NCBI RefSeq assembly: GCF_012986595.1
Contig: NZ_JAAQYM010000008.1
Span: 310,001 to 374,000, forward strand
Length of the DNA stretch: 64,000 nucleotides
Source of the DNA: Pseudomonas koreensis
GTDB lineage: Bacteria > Pseudomonadota > Gammaproteobacteria > Pseudomonadales > Pseudomonadaceae
Direction: 5' to 3'
The translations under genes and the position numbers were made by a program. Shown piece by piece: positions 34,826-42,136 of the stretch; position 1 is the stretch's first letter; the number at the start of each line of letters is the position of its first letter. The notes under the pieces were generated by a model. It was not told the origin of the DNA. It saw only the letters and a program-made list of their open reading frames with translations, and did not search any database.

Positions 34826-36669
34826 ACCGTTCCCGTTTGCTGATGAGCCTGGGCCTCTGTGCCGGGCTGGCCGCGTGCAGTTCCGCGCAGGTGGCCAACA
34901 AGGAAGCCGCCGACCTGATTGATCAGGGACAGTACGAGGCGGGGCTGGCCCGGATCGAGGAAGGTCTGCGTGAAAATCCTCGCGACACCGAATTGCACCT
35001 GCTGCTCAACAGCGGCCGCGCCAAAGCGATCACGGCATTGCTGACGGCCGGCGACACTGACCGTTCGCGCCGCGACTTTGCTTCGGCGCGCACCGCCTAC
35101 ATGCGCGTGCTGACCATCGAACCGAACAACCGCCGCGCCCAGGATGCCCTGAAGCAGCTGGAATACCTGCGCACCATGGACGAAAAACTCGAGCTGGCCC
35201 GTGGCGATCTGCGTCGCGGCGACATCTACGGCGCTGATCGTCAGGTCAAGCAGATCCTCGAACTCGACCCGGCCAACGCAGGCGCGCTGGAGCTGCAAGG
35301 CAACATCCGCCTGGTGCAGAGCCGCAACGTGATCGCTTATCCGCAACTGCGCACCAAGCTCGATCGTCCGGTGACCCTGGAATTTCGTGACGCCAACCTG
35401 AAGACCATTTTTGAAGTGCTGTCGCAAGTCGCCGGGCTGAATTTCATCTTCGACAAAGACCTGCGCCCGGACATGAAAGCGACGATTTTCGTGCGTGACG
35501 TGCGCATCGAAGACGCCGTGACCCTGCTGCTGCAACAGAACCAGTTGCACCAGAAAGTGGTGAACGAAAACACCTTGCTGATCTACCCGGATTCGCCGCA
35601 GAAAGTGAAGGATTACCAGGAACTGGTGATGCGCACCTTTTACCTGACCAGCATCGACGCCAACACCGCGCTGAACATGGTGAAAACCATGCTCAAGACC
35701 CGCGATGTATTCGTCGACGAACGCCTCAACACCCTGACCATGCGCGATACCGAAGACGCGATCCGCATGGCGGAAAAGCTTTTGCAATCGCAAGACCAGT
35801 CCAATCCGGAAGTGGTGCTCGAAGTCGAGGTGATGGAGGTCGCCACTCAGCGCATTCTCGACCTCGGCCTGCAATGGCCGAGCACCTTCGGTGTGGTCAA
35901 CTCCGATGGTTCGCCGGTCACGCTGCTCGGGCAACTCAAGGGTATCAACTCAGACCGCATCTCCATCGGCCCATCGCCGCAGGCCAAGATCAACGCGCAG
36001 GACAACGACATCAACACCCTCGCCAGTCCGGTGATTCGCGTCAGCAACCGTGAGCAGGCGCGCATTCACATTGGTCAGCGCGTGCCGATCATCAGCGCGA
36101 CCTCGGTGCCGTCGACACAGGGGCCGGTGATCACCGAAAGCGTGACCTATCTGGATGTCGGTCTGAAGCTCGAAGTGACGCCCACCGTGCACCTGAACAA
36201 CGAAGTGGCGATCAAGATTGCCCTGGAGGTGAGTAACGCCACGCCGCTGGAGCCGACCCGCCAGGGCACGATCCCGGTACAGGTCGACACCCGCAATGCG
36301 CAAACCTCGCTGCGCCTGCACGACGGTGAAACGCAGATCCTCGCCGGGCTGGTGCGCAACGATCATGGCGCCACCGGCAACAAGATTCCCGGCCTGGGGG
36401 ACATTCCCGGACTCGGCCGCTTGTTCGGCAGCAACAAAGACACCATCGGCAAATCGGAACTGGTGCTGTCGATCACTCCACGGATCGTGCGCAACCTGCC
36501 ATACCAGAGCCCGTCGGACATGGAGTTCTCCACCGGCACCGAAACCAGCATGCACATCCAGGCACCGGATCGCTCGCAGAGTTACGTGATGCCATCGCCT
36601 GCCGCGCAGCCGCGTGCAGTCGGTGAAGCGGCCGTGGCCACCACCCGCGTCACTGTCGAGAAGCCTTGA
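34822..36669 (+). CDS. gspD: Lipoprotein secretin (GspD/PilQ/MshL-like)
   Basis: 615 residues with a lipoprotein signal (LGLCAGLAAC, acylated Cys19), a TPR-like helical region to about residue 165 (QGQYEAGLARIEEGLRENPRD), an STN/N0-like domain (VTLEFRDANLKTIFEVLSQVAGLNFIFD), an N1-type domain and the secretin beta-barrel ending with NKIPGLGDIPGLGRLFG and SELVLSITPRIV. It forms the outer-membrane channel. Being itself a lipoprotein with TPRs distinguishes it from ordinary GspD and could remove the need for a pilotin (inference). It is coupled to the PilP-like gene (ATGA) and followed within 2 bases by a pseudopilin. Confidence 0.88.
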   Translation: MNRSRLLMSLGLCAGLAACSSAQVANKEAADLIDQGQYEAGLARIEEGLRENPRDTELHLLLNSGRAKAITALLTAGDTDRSRRDFASARTAYMRVLTIEPNNRRAQDALKQLEYLRTMDEKLELARGDLRRGDIYGADRQVKQILELDPANAGALELQGNIRLVQSRNVIAYPQLRTKLDRPVTLEFRDANLKTIFEVLSQVAGLNFIFDKDLRPDMKATIFVRDVRIEDAVTLLLQQNQLHQKVVNENTLLIYPDSPQKVKDYQELVMRTFYLTSIDANTALNMVKTMLKTRDVFVDERLNTLTMRDTEDAIRMAEKLLQSQDQSNPEVVLEVEVMEVATQRILDLGLQWPSTFGVVNSDGSPVTLLGQLKGINSDRISIGPSPQAKINAQDNDINTLASPVIRVSNREQARIHIGQRVPIISATSVPSTQGPVITESVTYLDVGLKLEVTPTVHLNNEVAIKIALEVSNATPLEPTRQGTIPVQVDTRNAQTSLRLHDGETQILAGLVRNDHGATGNKIPGLGDIPGLGRLFGSNKDTIGKSELVLSITPRIVRNLPYQSPSDMEFSTGTETSMHIQAPDRSQSYVMPSPAAQPRAVGEAAVATTRVTVEKP

Positions 36670-36671
36670 TC

Positions 36672-37145
36672 ATGAACGCCTCCCAACGCGGTTTCACCCT
36701 GATCGAAGTCGTGGTGACGCTGGCCCTGATCGGCCTGTTGGCGAGCATGGCCGCGCCCCTGACCGAAACCCTGGTGCGGCGTGGCAAGGAGCAGGAATTG
36801 CGCAACGCGCTGTACCAGATTCGCGATGGCATCGACGCCTATAAACGCGCGTTCGATGCCGGCTACATCGAGAAGTCGCTGAACAGCAGCGGCTACCCGC
36901 CGAACCTGAAAGTGCTGGTCGAAGGCGTGCGCGATGTGCGCAGCGCGAAGGGCGCCAAGTTCTACTTTTTACGCCGCATCCCGCGCGATCCGCTGGTGCC
37001 GGCCAAACGTGACGATGAAGGGGGTTGGGGCGTACGCGCCTACAACAGTTCGGCTCAGAATCCGCGCGATGGCGAGGACGTGTTCGACGTCTACTCCCAC
37101 GCCCGCGGCAAGGGCCTCAACGGTGTCGCTTACCGCGAGTGGTGA
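36672..37145 (+). CDS. Type II pseudopilin
   Basis: 157 residues with prepilin signal SQRG followed by FTLIEVVVTLALIGLLASMA, Glu5 present, and a C-terminal domain without the GspG calcium loop (YPPNLKVLVEGVRDVRSAKG, FYFLRRIPRDPL). The ATG at 36672 lies just after the secretin stop. Which minor pseudopilin (H, I or J) it replaces cannot be decided; RRIPRDPLVP resembles a GspG-type core. Confidence 0.82.
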   Translation: MNASQRGFTLIEVVVTLALIGLLASMAAPLTETLVRRGKEQELRNALYQIRDGIDAYKRAFDAGYIEKSLNSSGYPPNLKVLVEGVRDVRSAKGAKFYFLRRIPRDPLVPAKRDDEGGWGVRAYNSSAQNPRDGEDVFDVYSHARGKGLNGVAYREW

Positions 37146-37150
37146 ACCTC

Positions 37151-37525
37151 ATGCGCCGGGAAAAAGGTTTTACCTTGCTGGAGCTGATGGTGGTGATGGC
37201 GATCATCGCCACGCTGATGACCATCGCGCTGCCGCGCTACTTCAACAGCCTTGAAGCGTCGAAGGAAACCACGCTGCGCCAAAGCCTGTCGGCGATGCGT
37301 GAGGCGCTGGATCACTTTTACGGCGACACCGGCCGCTACCCCGATTCCATTGAACAACTGATCGAACAACGTTACTTGCGCAGCGCACCACTGGACCCAA
37401 TCACCGAACGCAAAGACCAGTGGGTGCTGATCGCGCCACCGGACGGCGTCGCCGGTGGCGTGGCCGACATCAAAAGCGGTGCTACCGGGAGGGCGCGAGA
37501 TGGCAGTCAGTATGCCGAGTGGTAA
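37151..37525 (+). CDS. Type II pseudopilin, GspG-like
   Basis: 124 residues: prepilin site REKG followed by FTLLELMVVMAIIATLMTIA with Glu5, then a short GspG-like domain (DHFYGDTGRYPDSIEQLIEQRYLRSAPLDPIT). The ATG at 37151 is six bases after the previous stop; the next gene starts within its last 26 bases. It is shorter than the gspG product at 16816 and lacks its C-terminal calcium loop, so it is probably a minor subunit or a second major subunit. Confidence 0.83.
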   Translation: MRREKGFTLLELMVVMAIIATLMTIALPRYFNSLEASKETTLRQSLSAMREALDHFYGDTGRYPDSIEQLIEQRYLRSAPLDPITERKDQWVLIAPPDGVAGGVADIKSGATGRARDGSQYAEW

Positions 37526-38039
37526 CCGCGCGCAGCAGGGTGGCTTCACCTACTTGGGCGTGCTGTTCCTGATAGTGGTGATGGGCATGGGCCTGGCCAG
37601 TGCTGGTGAATTGTGGTCGACCGCGTCGCGCCGTGACCGGGAGCGCCAGTTGCTCTGGGTCGGTACTCAATACGCACAAGCGTTGCGCAGCTACTACCGC
37701 AGTTCGCCGGGGCTGGCGCAGTACCCGAAAGAACTGGTCGACCTGCTCGACGATCAGCGTTTTCCCGAGGCCAAACATCACTTGCGTCAGCTCTATCCGG
37801 ACCCGATTGGTCAGGGCGAATGGGCGCTGCAACGCGGTTTCGACGGACGCATCACCGGCCTCAACAGCCCGTCGACCGAGCTGCCATTGAAGCAGGCGGA
37901 CTTCCCGACGCAGTGGTCGGATTTCGAAGGCATGCAGCGTTATTCGGATTGGCAGTTTGTTGCCGAAAAGGCCTTCCTTGAGGGCACCAATGGCCCGGCC
38001 AAAGGGCAATCGGTTCTGCCACAGGCATTGCAGCCATGA
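37500..38039 (+). CDS. Minor pseudopilin without Glu5, possible tip subunit
   Basis: 179 residues: QQGG followed by FTYLGVLFLIVVMGMGLA. Position 5 of the mature protein is Gly rather than Glu, a feature known for the tip pseudopilin GspK, though the protein is much smaller than GspK. The C-terminal part (RRDRERQLLWVGTQYAQALRSYY; LVDLLDDQRFP) resembles general secretion proteins next to pilin clusters. GGGAGG precedes the ATG at 37500, and csgE begins by ATGA overlap at its stop. Confidence 0.75.
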   Translation: MAVSMPSGNRAQQGGFTYLGVLFLIVVMGMGLASAGELWSTASRRDRERQLLWVGTQYAQALRSYYRSSPGLAQYPKELVDLLDDQRFPEAKHHLRQLYPDPIGQGEWALQRGFDGRITGLNSPSTELPLKQADFPTQWSDFEGMQRYSDWQFVAEKAFLEGTNGPAKGQSVLPQALQP

Positions 38040-38428
38040 TTCGCCAATGGCTCTGCGCGCTGGTCCTCGCTGTGGCGGCGCTCTGCGCCCACGCCGGTGA
38101 AGAAGACGAAATGATGGGCTTCATCGTCGACGACACGATCTCGCATATCGGCCACGACTTCTACTACTCGTTCAGTGAACGCCTGCGTGACACCAGCCCG
38201 ATGGATTTCAACCTGGTGGTGCGCGAGCGCCCCGACGCGCGCTGGGGCAGCCTGGTGACCGTGGAATATCAGCAACGCCTGGTGTATCGGCGCTTCCTGC
38301 CGCCGAACACCGTGGAACTGAAGGACGAGGCCTATGCGGCCGCCGACTGGGTTCGACGCCAGGTTGTCCAGCGCAAGCTGGAGGCTCTGTTGCAGGACAC
38401 CACCGACCTCGAGAAGGACGAACTATGA
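38036..38428 (+). CDS. csgE: Curli assembly factor CsgE
   Basis: 130 residues: signal peptide (CALVLAVAALCAHA), then the CsgE fold with FIVDDTISHIGHDFYYSFSERL, LVVRERPDARWGSLVTVEY and a final helix region with WVRRQVVQRKLEALLQ. CsgE caps the CsgG pore from the periplasm and delivers curlins (family knowledge). It is fused by ATGA overlap both to the pseudopilin gene upstream and to csgF downstream, so curli secretion is part of the type II secretion transcript. Confidence 0.9.
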   Translation: MIRQWLCALVLAVAALCAHAGEEDEMMGFIVDDTISHIGHDFYYSFSERLRDTSPMDFNLVVRERPDARWGSLVTVEYQQRLVYRRFLPPNTVELKDEAYAAADWVRRQVVQRKLEALLQDTTDLEKDEL

Positions 38429-38856
38429 ACAGCACAACGTTCTCACGGCGCAGCGGATTCTGGATCTCGGGGTTGTTGATCGGGCTCGCCAGCGCCGCGG
38501 CTGTCCAGGCCACTGAACTGGTCTACACGCCGGTCAATCCATCGTTTGGCGGCAACCCGCTCAACGGCACCTGGCTGCTCAACAACGCCCAGGCACAAAA
38601 CGATCACGACGATCCGGACCTGAAAAGCCGTTCGAGCGTGGCCGGCACCTCGGCGCTGGAGCGCTTCACCAGTCAATTGCAATCGCGGCTGCTAGGGCAG
38701 TTGCTGGACAACATCTCCACTGGCAACACGGGGAGCCTGTCCACCGACTCTTTTATCGTCAACGTCATCGACGACTCCGGGGCACTGAGCATTGAAGTGA
38801 CCGATCGAGCGACCGGTGAGGTTTCGGAAATTCAGGTGAACGGCCTCAACCCATGA
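38425..38856 (+). CDS. csgF: Curli assembly factor CsgF
   Basis: 143 residues: signal peptide ending AAVQA, mature N-terminus TELVYTPVNPSFGGNPLNGTWLLNNAQAQND (the conserved CsgG-contacting segment) and C-terminal ITDRA-like end (LSIEVTDRATGEVSEIQVN). CsgF sits at the outer face of the CsgG pore and couples secretion to CsgB nucleation. The start overlaps the csgE stop (ATGA). Confidence 0.92.
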   Translation: MNSTTFSRRSGFWISGLLIGLASAAAVQATELVYTPVNPSFGGNPLNGTWLLNNAQAQNDHDDPDLKSRSSVAGTSALERFTSQLQSRLLGQLLDNISTGNTGSLSTDSFIVNVIDDSGALSIEVTDRATGEVSEIQVNGLNP

Positions 38857-38885
38857 CGGGCTGACGGTTCCGGGGAGTGATGGAC

Positions 38886-39746
38886 ATGAAAAAATTAATC
38901 GCGCTAGGGCTGATGTTGGCGACATTACAAGGGTGCAGTCTGCGCGAGCCGATGCCGGCCGAGCAGGACACTGAAACCCCGACCCTGACTCCAAGGGCCT
39001 CGACTTATTACGACTTGCTGAAGATGCCGCGCCCCAAGGGGCGGCTGATGGCGGTGGTGTACGGCTTCCGTGATCAGACCGGGCAGTACAAGCCGACGCC
39101 CGCGAGTTCGTTTTCCACCAGCGTGACCCAGGGCGCGGCGTCGATGTTGATGGACGCGATGCAGGCCAGTGGCTGGTTTGTGGTGTTGGAGCGGGAAGGG
39201 CTGCAGAACCTGTTGACTGAACGCAAGATCATTCGCGCGTCGCAGAAGAAGCCGAATACCCCGGTGAATATTCAGGGTGAGCTGCCACCGTTGCAGGCGG
39301 CGAACATGATGCTCGAGGGCGGGATCATCGCTTATGACACGAATGTGCGTAGCGGTGGAGAAGGGGCGCGGTATCTGGGGATTGATTTGCAGCGTGAGTA
39401 TCGGGTGGATCAGGTGACCGTCAACTTGCGTGCGGTGGATGTGCGCAGTGGGCAGGTGTTGGCGAATGTGATGACCAGCAAGACGATTTATTCGGTGGCG
39501 CGCAGTGCCGGGATTTTCAAGTTTATCGAGTTCAAGAAGTTGCTCGAAGCTGAAGTGGGTTATACGACTAACGAGCCGGCGCAGTTGTGTGTGTTGTCGG
39601 CGATTGAGGCGGCGGTGGGGCATATGGTGGCGCAGGGGATTGAGCGGCGGTTGTGGCAGGTTGCGGGGGACGCTTCTACGCCTGGGCAGGATGATGTGTT
39701 GAATCGGTATTTGAGTCAGAACAAGGTTGATCCGGATGCCGAGTGA
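38886..39746 (+). CDS. csgG: Curli secretion pore lipoprotein CsgG
   Basis: 286 residues with lipobox LATLQGC (Cys17), then the CsgG sequence: YYDLLKMPRPKGRLMAVVYGFRDQTGQYKP, SMLMDAMQASGWFVVLEREGLQNLLTERKI, EGGIIAYDTNVRSGG and YRVDQVTVNLRAVDVRSGQVLANV. It forms the nonameric outer-membrane pore through which curlins pass. The ATG at 38886 has GGGGAG 8 bases upstream; two earlier in-frame starts are too close to it. It is the last gene of the operon; a repeat-rich kilobase follows. Its last 300 bases use noticeably more T/G-ending codons than the genes before it. Confidence 0.93.
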   Translation: MKKLIALGLMLATLQGCSLREPMPAEQDTETPTLTPRASTYYDLLKMPRPKGRLMAVVYGFRDQTGQYKPTPASSFSTSVTQGAASMLMDAMQASGWFVVLEREGLQNLLTERKIIRASQKKPNTPVNIQGELPPLQAANMMLEGGIIAYDTNVRSGGEGARYLGIDLQREYRVDQVTVNLRAVDVRSGQVLANVMTSKTIYSVARSAGIFKFIEFKKLLEAEVGYTTNEPAQLCVLSAIEAAVGHMVAQGIERRLWQVAGDASTPGQDDVLNRYLSQNKVDPDAE

Positions 39747-39779
39747 ACGTGGCGGCCTTCGGGCCGACCAGGTTCTGGT

Positions 39780-40150
39780 TGGGCGGTGAGTTCTGTTTGA
39801 CGGGGTACATATCCGTTGCTGCGGTAATGGCTGCTTAGGGTTCCGCCCTTACGGCGGGTCACTTTTTCCAGACGCCGAAAAAGTAACCAAAAAGGCTTGC
39901 TCCTACGTGCGGCCCGCTCGCTGAGGCTCGGGGTTCCTTCACTCCGGGATCGATCCGGGCGCAGCGCCTACGGTTTGCTTCGCTGCACCTCCTCTCGCTG
40001 TGTTTGGCTGCGCCAAACGGTCGCTGCGCTCCCACGCCCGGATCAATCCCTCCGCTCAGCCTTCCGACGTCGCCCGTGGATCAAGATCAAGAGCTGCAGC
40101 CGAGCTAACGCTCATCCTGTTGAGTGGTGAGGAGCACAGCGTGCTCGGCT
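39780..40150. repeat. Non-coding GC-rich stretch resembling a dispersed Pseudomonas repeat
   Basis: No convincing gene. It contains several short hairpins (CCGCCCTTACGGCGG followed by TCACTTTTT; ACTTTTTC...GAAAAAGT; TTTGGCTGCGCCAAA). From memory, similar GC-rich stretches occur in multiple copies between genes of P. fluorescens-group genomes. The first hairpin with its T-run may serve as the csgG terminator. Confidence 0.5.
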
Positions 40151-40232
40151 TTTGATCTTCGTAGGCGCTGAGCTTGCTCGCGAAGGCGGCCTGACAGCCG
40201 ACCAATCTCTTGCTGACAGAGCGCTATTCAAT

Positions 40233-40330
40233 TGTAGGAGTGAGCCTGCTCGCGATAGCTATCTCTCAGACTCAGTTGCCATTGCGGATGTACCCAAATC
40301 CTTGTGGGAGCTGGCTTGCCAGCGATGGCG
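40233..40330. repeat. Two solo REP sequences
   Basis: GTAGGAGTGAGCCTGCTCGC at 40233-40257 and TGTGGGAGCTGGCTTGCCAG at 40303-40322 are single arms of the families seen as full hairpins at 14726 and 14859; neither has its partner here. Confidence 0.7.
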
Positions 40331-40370
40331 ATCTACGAGCCGAGCAATTCCCGCCGGTTGCACACATTCA

Positions 40371-40475
40371 CTGTAGGAGCTGCCGAAGGCTGCGATCTTT
40401 TGACTCTGATTTTTTAAGATGAATATCAAGATCAAGATCAAGATCAAAGATCGCAGCCTGCGGCAGCTCCTACAC
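40371..40475. repeat. REPIN with expanded ATCAAG microsatellite
   Basis: GTAGGAGCTGCCGAAGGCTG and inverted arm. The central part contains four tandem ATCAAG units, unlike other copies of this family in the window, suggesting slippage inside the loop. Confidence 0.8.
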
Positions 40476-40544
40476 ATGCGTATTTCAATTCGGAATGTTT
40501 AAAGGTTGTTTCGATTTTGCGGAACCTTCCCACAATGTTTTCAG

Positions 40545-40800
40545 GTTGTCCGTCGGACGTCCGGTCTCTAGCCTGTGTTCGTCGCTGCCAATTCAGCGAC
40601 CGGGCGTGGAAACCCGGTAACTACAGAGCGCACTAGCGCCATTCATAACGTATCCTTGCGCACCTTCACTGTGTGCACTTTGTTATGGCGGCTGTGCGTG
40701 GGAGACCTTGTGTCTGCCGGGTTGCCTCTGTCCCGGGTTTCCAACCTGCGTACAGCTGCCACCTATTCGCTTGGAAACCGAATGGGGGGCCAGCTATAAC
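40545..40800 (+). ncRNA. Possible structured leader upstream of the DUF6124-like gene
   Basis: No clear gene is present in these 255 bases. TGGAAACCCGG (40607-40617) pairs perfectly with CCGGGTTTCCA (40733-40743), closing a domain of about 115 bases that contains further short pairs; CTTGGAAACCG (40770 area) is a third, competing copy of the left arm. It ends about 20 bases before the gene at 40822. A structured 5' leader is my interpretation; a 74-codon reading frame crosses it but lacks a good ribosome binding site. Confidence 0.4.
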
Positions 40801-40821
40801 CGTCATACAGGGTAAATAATC

Positions 40822-41193
40822 ATGAAAAAACCAACACCCAACCCCCCAGAACCAGACAACTACACCACATCCCCCTACGCCTCAGTCGACAGCAAAAAAC
40901 TCCACGACGCCGCCGACCGCGCCCTCGATTTCTACCTCAAGCCCACCGCCCACATCATGTCCAGCGCCAACGAGCCGGAACCCATGTACCTCGCCAACCC
41001 CAGGTACAACACCGAATCCCTGCTGGCCAACGCCAGCGAAACCCTCGGCTCGGCCAGCGAAATGCTCAACAACTTCGCCGCTTTGCTGGAAACCTCACAC
41101 CGTAAGACAGCACTGGGCATCGCACAGGTCGTCATGCTGGGTGAACTGGCCGTCAATCAAGCGCTGGATCACGTCGAGTTGAAGGATGGCTAA
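40822..41193 (+). CDS. DUF6124/DUF3077-like small protein
   Basis: 123 residues, no signal peptide: a Pro-rich N-terminus (MKKPTPNPPEPDNY), then YASVDSKKLHDAADRALDFYL and a helical C-terminal part (LLANASETLGSASEMLNNFAALLETSHRKTALGIAQVVMLGELAVNQALDHVE). This pattern matches a family of small Pseudomonas proteins of unknown function, commonly present in many copies per genome. It is isolated, preceded by a long untranslated stretch and followed by a strong terminator, so it is probably monocistronic. Confidence 0.75.
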   Translation: MKKPTPNPPEPDNYTTSPYASVDSKKLHDAADRALDFYLKPTAHIMSSANEPEPMYLANPRYNTESLLANASETLGSASEMLNNFAALLETSHRKTALGIAQVVMLGELAVNQALDHVELKDG

Positions 41194-41292
41194 TTAGATC
41201 GCTCCCACGCGCAGCAAAGGAATGTAGCTCGCAATTTGGAACGCGGAGCGTCCCGAGAGGCATTCCCACGCAGAGCGTGGGAACGATCAAGA

Positions 41293-41325
41293 AAAAACGC
41301 GACCCTCGAAAAGGTCGCGTTTTTG
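41293..41325. terminator. Bidirectional rho-independent terminator
   Basis: CGCGACC pairs with GGTCGCG around CTCGAAAA, with AAAAAA before and TTTTT after. It ends the DUF6124-like transcript on the plus strand and the toxin-antitoxin transcript on the minus strand. Confidence 0.85.
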
Positions 41326-41371
41326 TTAGCAAAATAATTGCGTTTGATCTGCCGGCATTTTTCGGTCTGCG

Positions 41372-41641
41372 TTATGGATATTCCTGCCGCGCATGCAAAA
41401 CGCTCAGAATATTTATCCGACCCACCACTTGATAAATGATCAGGTAATTGGGGTGCACAACCATCTCGCGAGTACCGGGCGCTCGACCTATTCGATAGAG
41501 GTGTGGATGTTGAGCAAGGGTAACCGTCGCGCCTTCGATAGCTTGGGAAAGTCTGTCAGCCGCTACTAAGTTCCGGTCACTGATGTAATCAAGGATTTTC
41601 AGGAGTTCAGCCCGAGCTTCGGGCTGCCACTCAACCTGCAT
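41372..41641 (-). CDS. ParE/RelE-family toxin
   Basis: 89 residues of the ParE/RelE fold: VEWQPEARAELLKILDYISDRNLVAADRL, PHLYRIGRAPGTREMVVHPNYLIIYQV and a final LHARQEYP. The pattern RxGRxxGTRE and NYLIIYxV is typical of ParE-type toxins acting on gyrase (family knowledge), though mechanism within the superfamily cannot be fixed. It overlaps the antitoxin gene by 11 bases, which lies upstream as usual. Confidence 0.88.
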   Translation of the reverse strand: MQVEWQPEARAELLKILDYISDRNLVAADRLSQAIEGATVTLAQHPHLYRIGRAPGTREMVVHPNYLIIYQVVGRINILSVLHARQEYP

Positions 41642-41837
41642 CGTATTTTTTACGCTTTGCTTCCATCAAGGCACGCATCTCGGCCATAACCTGATCATTG
41701 GGAATGCTCGGTCTTGTATCACTCATCGAAGCCTGCACTTTAGCGATTAACCAACGGTCATAGCTCGCGGCCTGCTCTTCAGGATCAAGATCTGAAACAA
41801 CTGGGCACAGTGGGTCGATTAAAGACGGGTCGATCAT
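41631..41837 (-). CDS. Antitoxin of the ParE/RelE pair
   Basis: 68 residues. The N-terminus is short, the middle carries SYDRWLIAKVQASM and the C-terminus PNDQVMAEMRALMEAKRKK, resembling the stability/toxin-binding tail of ParD/StbD-like or PHD-type antitoxins. I chose ATG 41837, preceded by GGAGGTG, over a longer frame reaching 41921. Overlap with the toxin gene indicates an operon, normally autorepressed. Confidence 0.78.
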   Translation of the reverse strand: MIDPSLIDPLCPVVSDLDPEEQAASYDRWLIAKVQASMSDTRPSIPNDQVMAEMRALMEAKRKKYDAG

Positions 41838-42082
41838 GGCACCTCCGGGTTTAATGCCTCGAAGTCTATTCGGTAAAGCATTTGCTGTCGTCGCTGGCTG
41901 GATGAATAGCACGTTGGTCAAGCTCCATGAGGATCATTTGTCCCAAAGAATCCTAGACGCCGTGCTTCCGAAGGCCAACCGCCAGAAGTGGTAGGAAAAC
42001 ACCACCGATTTACTAAAAGCTTTCTCTTTTCTGTAGGACTCGACTGATCTGACAAGCCTCGCGTGTGGTTAGGTCTGCCTAC
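41838..42082. other. Intergenic stretch without recognised gene
   Basis: About 245 bases between the antitoxin start and the csgA terminator. A 71-codon minus-strand frame crosses it but begins inside the csgA terminator and has no family resemblance. The antitoxin promoter should lie in the left part. Confidence 0.5.
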
Positions 42083-42120
42083 AAAAAAGCCGCGATCCCC
42101 CTCACCAGAGAATCGCGGCC
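42083..42120 (-). terminator. Rho-independent terminator of the curlin operon
   Basis: On the minus strand GCCGCGATT pairs with a GGATCGCGGC arm, followed by TTTTTTG, 17 bases beyond the csgA stop. Confidence 0.85.
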
Positions 42121-42136
42121 CATCAACACCCAACCC

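Noticed and set aside
30735..38039. Interpretation as a complete twitching type IV pilus operon
   Set aside because: No PilT retraction ATPase, no major pilin with a pilin-type C-terminus, no prepilin peptidase, and GspF/GspG lie elsewhere; association with csg and oxidase genes favours secretion.
40575..40799. 74-codon plus-strand frame upstream of the DUF6124-like gene
   Set aside because: No good ribosome binding site, unlike any family I know, and it crosses both arms of the 11-base inverted repeat; an RNA leader explains it better.
41918..42133. 71-codon minus-strand frame between csgA and the antitoxin
   Set aside because: It begins inside the csgA terminator and lacks a ribosome binding site and family resemblance.
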